Assembly (NCBI RefSeq): GCF_000327385.1
Contig: NW_008710049.1
Location: forward strand, 1,292,525-1,356,524
Length of the DNA stretch: 64,000 nt
From: Lottia gigantea
Taxonomy: Eukaryota > Mollusca > Gastropoda > Lottiidae
Direction: 5' to 3'
Below are positions 49,746 to 64,000 of this stretch, one piece after another. A program made the translations under genes and the position numbers. The notes below the pieces were generated by a model. It worked only from the letters and a program-made list of their open reading frames with translations. It was not told where the DNA came from and made no database searches. Each line of letters starts with the position of its first letter. Within the stretch, counting starts at the first letter, position 1.

Positions 49746-52700
49746 TTGCCTACAGTACTGCAAAGCATCAGAAAACACTATTGACTAAAACAGTGCCAGT
49801 GCTATGGACAAGTGCACACGAAAAATCATTGAAAAGCAGCAGAACCAAACTTCCAAAGGCAGGGGTTAATAAAGTTAAATGGGTGAAGATAGATAAAACC
49901 CAGTAAGTTGGGCAAGTTTTATTTAAACATTATTTTGTATGTGCTTGAGAGAAACTTCAGTGAAGAATGAAAATGATTTTTTCATGTGAAAGAAAGGTTA
50001 TGTCAATATACCATATTATGATGCTCTTTAGAAAGATTTGATACAATCAATGTTTCTTACAATGACGAAAAATCCAAACTAGTATTTTTAAGTTTCAACA
50101 AAATTATGAAATATGATAGATTATAATATAATTATTATTATGTCATTCATGAATATTTTATAGAACAAATTCTCTGTTGCAGAGAAATACTTCACAAGAA
50201 GAAACAGAAAGAAAAGAAATATTTAGGTGATGTTCCTCAGGAAGATGTTTGGTTACATGCCCACTATCCCCTACAACGTTATAGTCTTCAGACATGTATA
50301 ACTAGACATCGTGAACTAGCACAGCCAGCCATGCTCAATAATCTAGATGGTCTTGTATATTTTGAAGCTTCTCTAGATTTGCACTCAACTAAAAAGGTAT
50401 TGATGTGATTATAAACACAAAACTAAATACATGTACAAATAGATATGTATCCAGTTATACTGATATAATATATGTATAAATGTAAAAATCATTTTTATGT
50501 GCCCACATAAAATGGGGAGGCGTATATTGCCGTCACTCATGCCCGTTCGTCCACAATTGCTCATAAACACTCTTCAAGGCACAATTGTTGACAGAAACTT
50601 GGTCTGAGTATTTGTAATCACCCAATGAACCCAATCAAAAATCAGAAAATCGAAAATATTTAGTATGAGTTATTTCCCTTGTTCTTAAAAACGCATTCAA
50701 GTTGTAGCCTGTAAACACTCTAGAAAGCCCAATTCTTGACAGATTTTGACGAAACTTGGTAATATTATTCAGTATCACATCAAAAAGTTCAAAAGAAGTG
50801 TATAACTGAAGGTTGAATATTTTATACTGGTAATTATAACTGTACTGCCAAATATTTTTATTTAAAATCATAGCTGCAATTGGGCGTATATTACCTTGCC
50901 TGGCAAGCTATCTTTTATATTACATTAAAGGGACAGTGCAATATTTTTTGACCAATCATACCATAGTCTCAGAAACGTGAAATTTTTTAGCTAAGTCAAT
51001 AAGTAATAATAGCGTTCATAGCTCATCATGGAAATTTGAGCCTTCAAATCCTTGTGTGTCCAGAATTATCCGCGTTTGAATGTTAAAATGACAATTCATC
51101 AATATAGATACTCTGTGGCATGTAGAAAAGACATATATAGAAATAGTGAGTAAAATTCCTAGGAAATGTTTTTGAAGGAATTATGTGATTTTCTTAGACC
51201 TCTAGCACTTCTGAAGACTATTTACATATATTTAAGACTCAAATCACCCCAGTATAGTCAGAGGTAAAGTGATACTCAGTTTAGCAGTTTTCTGTAATAA
51301 ATAAGCATATAATATACTAAATATATATTATTTTCATTCAAATAATGCTATTTAAATGCAAGTTTTTTGTTGAAGGAGGAATAGATAAAGTCTTTAATTT
51401 TTGTATCATAATGATTCATAATTTTCCAATTCTTTTTTCAGGAACAAAGATCAAAGAAATTTAACAGTATACAAGTTTTAGTACCTAATGAGTTTAAAAC
51501 TAGTGAAAAGAAAAGAATAGCAGTTATATCGTTGGTAGGTTTTGAATATTTAGAATATTTTTACCCAGATTTCTTTCTATCAAGGGTGAAGAAGTTAATA
51601 AAAACTCCTATTTAAAGCACTGGCCACGGTCACAAAGAAAGTTTAGAAATGACTAAATGTCTAATGACCAGGGTAAAAAACTATCAAACTATATACAAAG
51701 CAATGGATTCTTAGGGCAGTCTGTATTTTGTTTACCGTGTTGTACAGGTCTGAGGCTTCCAGAGATTTTCAGTTAGTCATTAAACATAGAAATTAAAAAG
51801 AAATATTAAAACAGAACTGAATCATGTTGTTTCTTAGTTTCACGCTATGTGATCTTCATACAACTGACCTATATTCAGCCTGCATCCCTACTGAAGTTGG
51901 ACAAATTGAACTTATTCTCATGTCTACATTTGGTGAAAAGATGAGGGGCATTAATTAAATATATAGAAATGATTATGTCAATTTAACACAAACTGAGAAC
52001 ATTTAAGATGTAAATCCTTGATTGTTTTCAATAACATAGTATAACAACATAGTTTGATTCATTTTAGGAAAAAAAAGATCAGGAAATAGCAGAAGAAATG
52101 GGAGCTGAAATATTTGGAGGTTTAGATATAGGGAGAATGGTAGGTTTCTTGTCTTGTTTCTATTCCAGCAGCCACTGTACCCAGCAGACTAGACTCCATT
52201 TTCTATTTCTAACTGTAAAAACATCTGATATTGAGATCTGAATAGACATTTTTTGTAGATCATGTTTTTGAAAGCTATATGTGAAAACCTTCAAAATGAA
52301 AATTGTGATCAAATTTAAAGTGAACCACCATTATTCTTTGCACTGACAACTGTTTATTGTATGTTTGATGGATGAGAGTGTTTTCAGTAAATACAGATTT
52401 GTATTTTTCTTTCAGATAGAAACTGGTGGTATCTCTGTTGATGATTTTGATGTATTGTTATCAACACCTGAAGCTGCTAAACAGATTATTAAATTACGTC
52501 CTATATTACTACAAAAATTCCCAAATAAAAGGGACAGTAAGTATTGAATTCTAAATTACATAATACATGTATTTTAAATAAGTTTCATGCTAAGGATATT
52601 CTATGATTAATAAGATATTTTCAAGTTATGCTGGGTAGCATTTTTTATGTTGATTGAATTTGTTGGAAGTTCTTTTATTTGATGCAGATGACATATTGGT

Positions 52701-54595
52701 AATAAGCAAATCACAATGACATAATCACTTCCTTGAAATTCATCCCTTACTTTACAAAAACTATATATAATAGAACATCATAAAAAACATCCAGTGCAAA
52801 CTACATTCTTTTAATTTTCCAAGATTTGCTTTTGGTTGATTTTCTGGTAAATTTTAATTGTATCAATATAATCCTTGTTTAATGTATTAGTAACATTTTT
52901 GGAAACATTCAGATTTTCAAATTAGTTCACCTACTACTCAGTTTCAACTCTGCTCTCTAACAATGGTATAAATATTTCAAAATATATATCAGTCCACACT
53001 GCAATTATAATTTACAGAGCAAATTGGTTATAAAGTCTTAGTTATACTAGTGTAGTACATCAAAGATCATATGAAAATGATTAGGTTTAACTGATCATAG
53101 AGTTTATAAACATTGTGAAATAATCAATTGTTTTTTTAAAGATCTCACTAGAAGAGTCACTCCTCTATAGGATGTTACACTTGTCTTGTATTGTTGAAAT
53201 ATTATTTAATGTTTTTTTGTAGATACCCTAGATGCTAATATCCAATCATTGATAACATTTCACTTACAAAGTGTAGAGGGTAAATTAATTATGGATGAAG
53301 AATTCGCTGGTAGAATACAAGTGCCACTTGGACCAGTTAGTCTAATTTTGTTTTTAGAACATGAAAAGAAGCCACTATTGTTCCCTGAGTTAAACCCTGG
53401 ATTATTAGCATAGAGGTTCCAATTATAGGGGAAAAGAAAATAAATAAGTCGGCTGAATGCAATTAATATCCAGAGATTGCGTAGAAACTATCCATCTAGA
53501 CTGTTGGAATGAATGAATGAATTTGTAAAGCAATGGATTATTCTGATTTGATATATATGTTTATTTGCTTCAGCTGGAAATGGAAACTGATAAATTGATT
53601 GCAAATTACAATTCATTTATGCCACAAATCCTCAAGAAAAAGGCCAAGAAAGTTGGTAAGTTCTTTTTTTACAATTATTTTGTAAGGATCATTATCATGA
53701 GATTTGACACTGGTGTTACTCATGTTGAAAATGAAAATGTTGTTGTATATGCAGTCCATGTCAACAATTGTAGCGGGGAAAGTTGTGCTATTTAATTTTT
53801 AATTGTAAACATAATATGGTGTATCACCCTCAACTAATACAATAATACAGTACAACCATTGACTTCTAAAAAATATTTAGTTAATTGGAAATTTTAAATA
53901 TAAATGTTAAATAAAAACACGTAATTTTATAATGAAAATTTAATAAAGATTTGCTATACCTGTTTATTCAAATATAGTCACTATTTGTAGGATTTTTAAT
54001 GTCACATCTAAGATTATTTACAACTTAGTAGTCAAAAGCAAAATAGCATGATATTGTTGTAACAGTTCGAGTTTTCATCCAATTTTAAAAATTTGATGAA
54101 AAAACCATTTGAGGTGATCGATCTCAGATAAGTTTAAAGTTGCCAACATGTAATTTATTAATATGAAAAACAACAAGATGATTCTTCAACCACCATTATG
54201 ATACTTTGTAAATGAAATGAATCAAGTTTCATGTTCTACTTGCACTTGTTTGAACTAATGAAGTTGGCAATGTCAAGCAGTGTGCAATGAAGAAAATTCT
54301 CCTCCCTATTTTAACTGTTAAAGTTTGCAGCCTGTAGTATACAGTCAGTTTATTGTCCTATCTGTACAACTAGACATTTTTCCATGTCAGCTCTTTCAAC
54401 CTTCATCACTGACAATGGAAACCAGGCTTAAAAAAAAGATAGTACGATGCTTTTTCTGGCAAGGTTTATATTGTTTTTTCAGCAAAGTTTGTAACAGAAA
54501 TGGTGGTAGTGGCTCCGCCTTCAGATGAAAAATTTTACGTTGATATGGACAACGATGATTTATTAAAGCCCGTTGTGAAAGAGGCAAAAACTTAA
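49746..54595 (+). CDS. MRPL1: Mitochondrial large ribosomal subunit protein uL1m (first exon not certain)
   Basis: Eight exons join in phase: 49746-49902, 50183-50396, 51442-51534, 52068-52139, 52416-52536, 53223-53335, 53574-53655 and 54483-54595 with stop TAA, about 321 residues. All have GT/AG borders; one donor is the less usual GTTAGT (53336). The basic N-terminal part (KVKWVKIDKTQ) precedes the L1 domain, with VWLHAHYPLQRYSLQTCITR, LVYFEASLDLHSTKK, VLVPNEFKTSEKKRIAVISL, EEMGAEIFGGLDI and PEAAKQIIKLRPILLQKFP aligning in order with animal MRPL1. The protein belongs to the L1 stalk of the mitochondrial large subunit, near the E site, by family knowledge. The first certain exon starts with two bases of a codon, so an upstream exon with the ATG and presequence is required; candidates lie at 48.15 and 48.39 kb. 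Its introns hold two dispersed repeats (50.5-51.2 kb). Confidence 0.93.
50497..50912 (-). repeat. GGGCAATAACTC-family dispersed repeat, copy 3 (diverged, inverted)
   Basis: It lies in an MRPL1 intron. It begins ATGTGCCCACATAAAATGGG and AGGCGTATATTGCC and closes with GGGCGTATATTACC and TTGCCTGGCAAGC. Two internal units are spaced 148 bp (TAAACACTC at 50564 and 50712), and the core is degraded to GAGTTATTTCCCTT. It is opposite in orientation to copies 1 and 2. Assignment to the same family rests on the shared ends and order of blocks. Confidence 0.6.
50925..51230 (+). repeat. TTAAAGGGA-family dispersed repeat, copy A
   Basis: It runs from TTAAAGGGACAGTGCAATA to GACTATTTACATATA inside an MRPL1 intron. 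A reverse-complement copy at 60117-60412 shares the two ends and ordered internal blocks (ACCAATCATACC, GAAATTTGAG, AGAAAAGACAT, AAGGAATTATG, CTTCTGA). It encodes nothing evident. It is a SINE- or MITE-like non-autonomous family of about 300 bp; no poly-A tail or clear inverted ends were seen. Confidence 0.8.
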
Positions 54596-54919
54596 AATAT
54601 TTTCCTTCATTTATACCATGTTGAAATCTGTGGGTGCTTATTCTAAATATTCAGTGTAGTAAATAGTTTATTTATATTGACATTCAACCTGAATATATAC
54701 ATCCAGTGGAAATCCCCCTTTGCTGTTTCCAAAATGAACATGTTCATATATTTGTACAATGTATCCAGTGGATGTTAAGTGAATGCAGAAATCAGGTTAC
54801 TTTTTCATAAAAAAAATGTGACAAATGAAGACTGTTGTAGCTACAACTCGAGATTCTCTAATGGACTTACATTAAAAGTTGATTTCTGTATAAAAGTTTG
54901 TTGAAGTATGTGTATGAAG

Positions 54920-54925
54920 AATAAA
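54920..54925 (+). terminator. MRPL1 polyadenylation signal AATAAA
   Basis: AATAAA lies about 325 bases after the MRPL1 stop and is the first canonical signal on the plus strand downstream of it. Cleavage would fall at about 54935-54955, just before the adjoining repeat. Confidence 0.65.
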
Positions 54926-54974
54926 ATATTTAATTTTCACTTGCACTGTCCCTCAATTGAACGTTATATACTGT

Positions 54975-55250
54975 TTTTATATGCCCATATTATAATGTAG
55001 TCTTATATTGTCGTTGATTTTTGGATGAATGGAATTTGAGTTATTGCCCTTTGACTTAGTAAAAACTAATCAAAATTTGTTGGCTTGTGAACATGATAGA
55101 GTTGACAGTTTTTGTCAGAATTTTTGTTTTGTTAAAACTGTCTTGGACAAATTAGACATTTGGTACGTTTTTAAAAAGATTGCTGACCACCCTTGTTTTA
55201 TCAGGGAATTGGGCGTATCTTGCTACTCAACAACTGTTAACTTGTGTCAC
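54975..55250 (-). repeat. GGGCAATAACTC-family dispersed repeat, copy 4 (inverted)
   Basis: On the plus strand it reads TATGCCCATATT ... GAGTTATTGCCCTTTGACTT ... GTTGGCTTGTGAACATGATA ... GGGCGTATCTTGCTACTCAA, the reverse complement of the block order in copies 1 and 2. It has a single internal unit, sits just past the MRPL1 poly(A) site, and contains a chance plus-strand open frame of 74 codons. Confidence 0.8.
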
Positions 55251-55626
55251 TAATGCCAATTATTAATATTTCATGGCAATAAAACTCAGGAGTCATTTTG
55301 GTGAAAATCTGAAAGTTTTATAAACAACTGGAAGTGAAGTTTGACCACTCACTATAGATTTTAATCATGCAAACATTAAAGACATCAATGATTACAATAT
55401 TGTTAAGTCCTTGGAAGATCAGGCCAGTAGCCAGACAGGAATGTTCGGATGGGCAAGTAATATATTTGCAGGAGCAATGGTGTTAAGTTGCAATTGGAAT
55501 TGGTCGGTTGTCCGAATTTTTAGAATTTCTTCATGAGGGGTGCCTAAGGGAGATTTAAATTTATATATTCTTGCGGGTCTGATTCTGATAATATAATGAA
55601 TTCACACTAAGTTCTACAAGATTTAT

Positions 55627-55649
55627 GTATATATATATATATATATATT
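55627..55649. repeat. TA microsatellite
   Basis: An uninterrupted TA run of about 11 units between the convergent genes. Confidence 0.9.
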
Positions 55650-57076
55650 TCTTAATGAGATATGACTGCATTTACAATTTCTATAAGATGTTTGATTGTA
55701 AAATTTGTTCGAAATCATGTATATTTTCAAAAATATTCTAGACATAGATGTTTAGTACAAAGTAGCTTTACAAGAGAAAAACGATTAAAAATATCAATCT
55801 GATTTAAATACAACCACTTTATTTCAAATTGGTGCATCATAATGTTTTAAATATTAACTGCTATAATTTGAAGATGAAATATGCACAGCTGTATTCAAAT
55901 CAAATAGCATTAATATAAAGGGTAAAAGTTATGTAAAGGTGTTCAAATCCTATTCAAATACATGGGGATACACACAAATTATTATTATCCAATCAAAAGC
56001 ATACATTAACCTTGGTTAATCTAGAGCTTTTGATTGGATACTGGCGTAAGTCAACTTTCTTTAACTGTGCGCTTTAAGTCTCAAATATTGCTTTCAACTG
56101 CAACAACAACCTGAGAATTTTATTAATGAGTAAATACCAGAGGCCAGATATTGATCAAATCTTTCAAACACATTGAAATTTCAGGGTTAATTTATTATTT
56201 TTTATCTAAATAGAAATATTTATATTAAATTATTAAGTAAACAAGAAAGAAAACAAGAAACCGGGAAATAAAATTAATATAAGTAAGTATATTATTATCA
56301 CTGTTTATAAACAGTATAGCACTACTAAGATACATCACATGGTAATATATTCTCTTCTGATAGCAGAATAATTTAATTAGTTAATTTATTTCTTAATAAC
56401 TGATAAAACTTAACTATAGGCAGGTTCAAAGTTCATTTCAGTTCATTTCTTATCAATCATAAATTATTTTGTACAATTGCAAAATCTTTCAACAACATGT
56501 GAATTCCAGGTGATATCTTTCCACTAATTGAAAATCTCTTTCATTATTATATTTACAAGTTATTATGTATATGGCATCATAGTCATATTATACAGATAGG
56601 TTCAGATAATTCACATGTACCCAGCACTTTTTTGCTCCAATGAAATTTTTTTTTATAATCTCAGTAAGTCTCGAGAAGGTTTCAGAAAATTAAAAACGAA
56701 GAGGAATATATATATCTCTGAGGTACTGAATAAATCTATATAGAAGCTATAAGAAACAATAAAATTTAATTCTATGTTTTGCTAGAGATCACTTAATGGA
56801 ATGTAGATGAAAAATCACATGCCCAACTATTTGTAAATACAATACTTAAATGCACAATAGTAAATGCAAATTTCCCATATATTTTAATATCCTAACATAT
56901 GTGAGGTCATAAGAATTATCAGAGCATTCCAAAAACTGAGCTCTAGCAAACACCACTGATTCTGAGAGTGAAAACTATCATTTCAGCTGTCCGCACAAAA
57001 CAAAAATTAATATTCCCTCGAAATACGGACAAGAAGAAAATGGCTGTAGTTTAAAATAATCTACTGAGTATAAGGT

Positions 57077-61478
<4,402 letters not shown>

Positions 61479-64000
61479 CTGAAATACAATTTTATATCAT
61501 TTTAAATAGGACAGTATCTGGGGACTTTAAGGTTACAAGTAAAGTAATTAAAATTTCTTTTTGATGCATAATGTTATAAGAACATAATATGATAAATCTG
61601 TCAACCTGCATAACACTGTTATTCATTTACTTTTTGTCTAGCTATTTTATTTTGTAATTTTGCTTTTCATTTTGCATGTATGCTATTTCATGAATATATG
61701 TATTATGAAAACCACTTTATTTCTATGTTCCCATCACAATTCTTTATTGAATTATTTTCTCACTAAGATTTTTTTTAGGCATTGTCTTCAAACAGTTGCA
61801 GGCTTACTATCACTCTTAAAATTGAAATATCAAAATTAACACACTTAACCATTTCCGGTATAGGGTTAACATGTGACTGTACAATTAAATACTGTCATAT
61901 GTTGCAAGGCAGCTTGAAGTACTACTGTTAGCTTCACATTACACCTTTATCTAGTACTTTTATTGTTATTTAATAAGTAATTAATAACCTACTTAATGAA
62001 ATGTTAATGAAGTGATGATTAAATACATGTTATAATTTATCTACTAATGATAAAATCATTGTCTTGTAATTAGTGGAGGCCATGTAAAAAAGATGATGAT
62101 ATGACAGAAAATTAATATCAGTGTTAAGGTGATTTAGGAATAAGATTTCCAAAAAAACTATCCTGTACTGACTTATATTGTCTTATGGGACAATTTTGAT
62201 CTAATTTCTCAGCCTACTCAAGAGCAATGATACAACTCAATTCTAAAGCACTATCAAATATTGCTATTAGAAATTTTGTGCCAAGAACAAATTCTAAACT
62301 ACCTGATTTAATTCGTAAAATGACTTTAAGATATTAGTTTTAACTTAGGTCTGGTGTAAATACTTAAATACATGTATTTTAAATGAAAAACATTTGCAGC
62401 AAATTGCAATTTTGAATTGTTTTCATTCATAAAATCACGTAGGCTATTGTTATCATTTTTGAATGGCACTATAAGATCAAAACTTGACATACATTTAAAC
62501 TAGATTTTAACTGATGTCAGTGTGACCTTAAAATCAGCTGATGTTATGCATGTGGGTCAAAATGCATTAGATTTTTAAACTACATGTATCGTAATACTGA
62601 AATTTAGGATAATCAGCTTAGCTATAAAGAAAGCTATACAATTTGTTCAAAATATTTATTTTCATTCACCATCGGTAACCAAAACTTCTCTGAAATTGGC
62701 AATCGGAAACCAAAATACCTTTGCACGAAATTTGCTTAATCTATGTCCTGACCTATGACGCGTTTCCTTACTTGAATTCAGTTTTGACGAAGGCTTAAAA
62801 TTTGCTCATCATGGCAATACTAATTTACAATTAGCCAATTAAGATACGTATATCATATAATATAGGCTTCAACATCCTTAATCTTTATTTGCATTAGGCC
62901 TATCCTGTTAAGATTTTATGACCTTTTAATGTTCTTCTAAGAAAAATATCTCAAAAAGTCTGAATTTGATATGAGCAACAATGAATAATCTCTTCTCAAG
63001 GAGTATTAAATTTCGAGTCATTTCCTGCTTTTAAATTTAGTTTTAATAAGAAATTGTTGAAAATAAGTTTTCCTTGAAAAAATAACTGATATGTTATTTT
63101 AGATAATTATATGAACATAAAATAAAATCAAAGCCAAATTGAAAAAGGAGAAGAATTGAAATTAATCTTTCGACACACAGTTTATACGTGGTTTTCATTC
63201 TTTGAGAATTTAAACCTCATATAACAATTGGAGTACTCCGACCTATTCAACTAATTACTCTTATAATAGTACAGTATACAAGGTTTTGAACCTCGTACAA
63301 TATAATATTTTACAAAGTTTTAATCTGATTGTTTATATACGTGTTTTTCAATTAGTGGTTATGGGGTTATTAACAATCAAATAAGAGGTTTTGATCACAA
63401 GATCCGCACTTTTACGAGTTTTCGAATGGTACCAAAAAGTCAAAATGACCAAATGTGGCATAAACAAGGTTTCAAGTGATCACATAGATATAGTGGCATG
63501 TAGTGGTTTCCCCCCTTTTACAACTGTGGTTTTCCCTCAGTGGTTTCCACCTCTTTTTAATCTTTATCAATTATTATTATGGATTAACATAATATCAGTA
63601 ATCAGTAAGCTTACAGTTTATTCTTAACGTGAGGAATTAAATTCTGAAACTGTATCTAAACCATTTAAAATTTCTATAAATTTACCTGGCCACTGAGGAA
63701 TCGTTTAAAACATCCAATTTGAAGTTTCCCATTAAAATTGATACCAGGCCGGTGTTTTTTCTATTGAATGGTTTCTTGGCGGACTATGGACATGCGCAGA
63801 AGGTTTTGTTTGCAAGCGGCGACGAATTTTCGACAAGAAATATAAAATTTAATCTAGCTTGTGCACTCCTCCGGCTGTTACATGTAAATTATGGATAATA
63901 ATCATAGCAAAATTCACAAAATCACAATAATGAGAAATGAAAATAATGAAGTTGATCACTACTTTTAAATTCTATCGCATCTTCCGGTCAGAAATATGTG
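61479..64000. other. GLUD upstream intron, no exon recognised
   Basis: The preceding GLUD exon should encode the conserved segment ending in a Cys-Lys-Gly-Gly motif; I did not find it, so this is most likely intron running off the window. The last 350 bases are less AT-rich and contain CATGCGCA (63791-63798, NRF1-like) and CTTCCGG (63981-63987, ETS-like), which could be promoter sequence. A short minus-strand frame MGNFKLDVLNDSSVA with a GTAAAT donor at 63685 is not in the phase needed to join the first GLUD exon seen. Confidence 0.5.

Larger units (their letters stand above)
54596..57076. other. Convergent intergenic region between MRPL1 and GLUD
   Basis: It holds the MRPL1 3' UTR with an AATAAA signal, an inverted copy of the GGGCAATAACTC repeat, a TA microsatellite and the GLUD 3' UTR. 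For GLUD the nearest minus-strand AATAAA candidates are at 56385-56390 and 56191-56196 (TTTATT on the plus strand). No further gene was seen. Confidence 0.6.

Noticed and set aside
54325-54587. Open frames on both strands around the last MRPL1 exon
   Set aside because: Both overlap the true last exon (54483-54595) in other frames or run through its acceptor.
63686-63732. Possible first exon MGNFKLDVLNDSSVA on the minus strand
   Set aside because: Its donor leaves two bases of a codon, whereas the first GLUD exon in view needs one base upstream, and the peptide has no match to GLUD.

Overview
The window is animal nuclear DNA, very AT-rich, with spliced genes and long introns. A bivalve or other mollusc is the best guess. 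The reason is a dispersed repeat containing GGGCAATAACTC and ending near GTGGGCGTATAAA, a type I associate with molluscan genomes. That assignment rests on memory, not a search. I saw no bacterial, organellar or viral features and no convincing RNA gene.

From left to right: positions 200-1715 (minus) hold one long coding exon of a gene that leaves the window on the left; I do not recognise its product. About 42 kb follow (1.7-43.8 kb) with no recognisable exon. They contain repeats: a possible SINE core near 6.4 kb, two copies of the GGGCAATAACTC family (22.3 and 29.9 kb), a possible Harbinger-like remnant (23.6-24.1 kb), a well-bounded pogo/Tigger-like DNA transposon remnant with a TA target duplication (24376-24981), a 39-bp tandem array (26.25 kb) and two inverted-repeat elements (38.4 and 43.2 kb).

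The gene-rich right end has three housekeeping genes. CNOT6 (deadenylase subunit of CCR4-NOT, minus, 43.8-46.7 kb) shows only its N-terminal leucine-rich-repeat exons; the nuclease exons were not found. MRPL1 (mitochondrial ribosomal protein uL1m, plus, 49.7-54.6 kb) is read through eight exons to its stop, with the first exon uncertain. Glutamate dehydrogenase (minus, 57.1-61.5 kb) is read through ten exons to its stop, and its N-terminal exons lie beyond the right edge. CNOT6 and MRPL1 are divergent and share a roughly 3-kb spacer with several YY1-like ATGGC motifs and a near-perfect 118-bp palindrome. MRPL1 and GLUD are convergent, with a 2.5-kb repeat-bearing gap between them. MRPL1 and GLUD products both act in the mitochondrion; CNOT6 acts in cytoplasmic mRNA decay.

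No previously undescribed biological system was identified with confidence. The most useful oddities are the missing CNOT6 nuclease exons across 42 kb that also contain an unrelated same-strand coding exon, the palindrome in the divergent promoter, and the repeat families that recur in both orientations.
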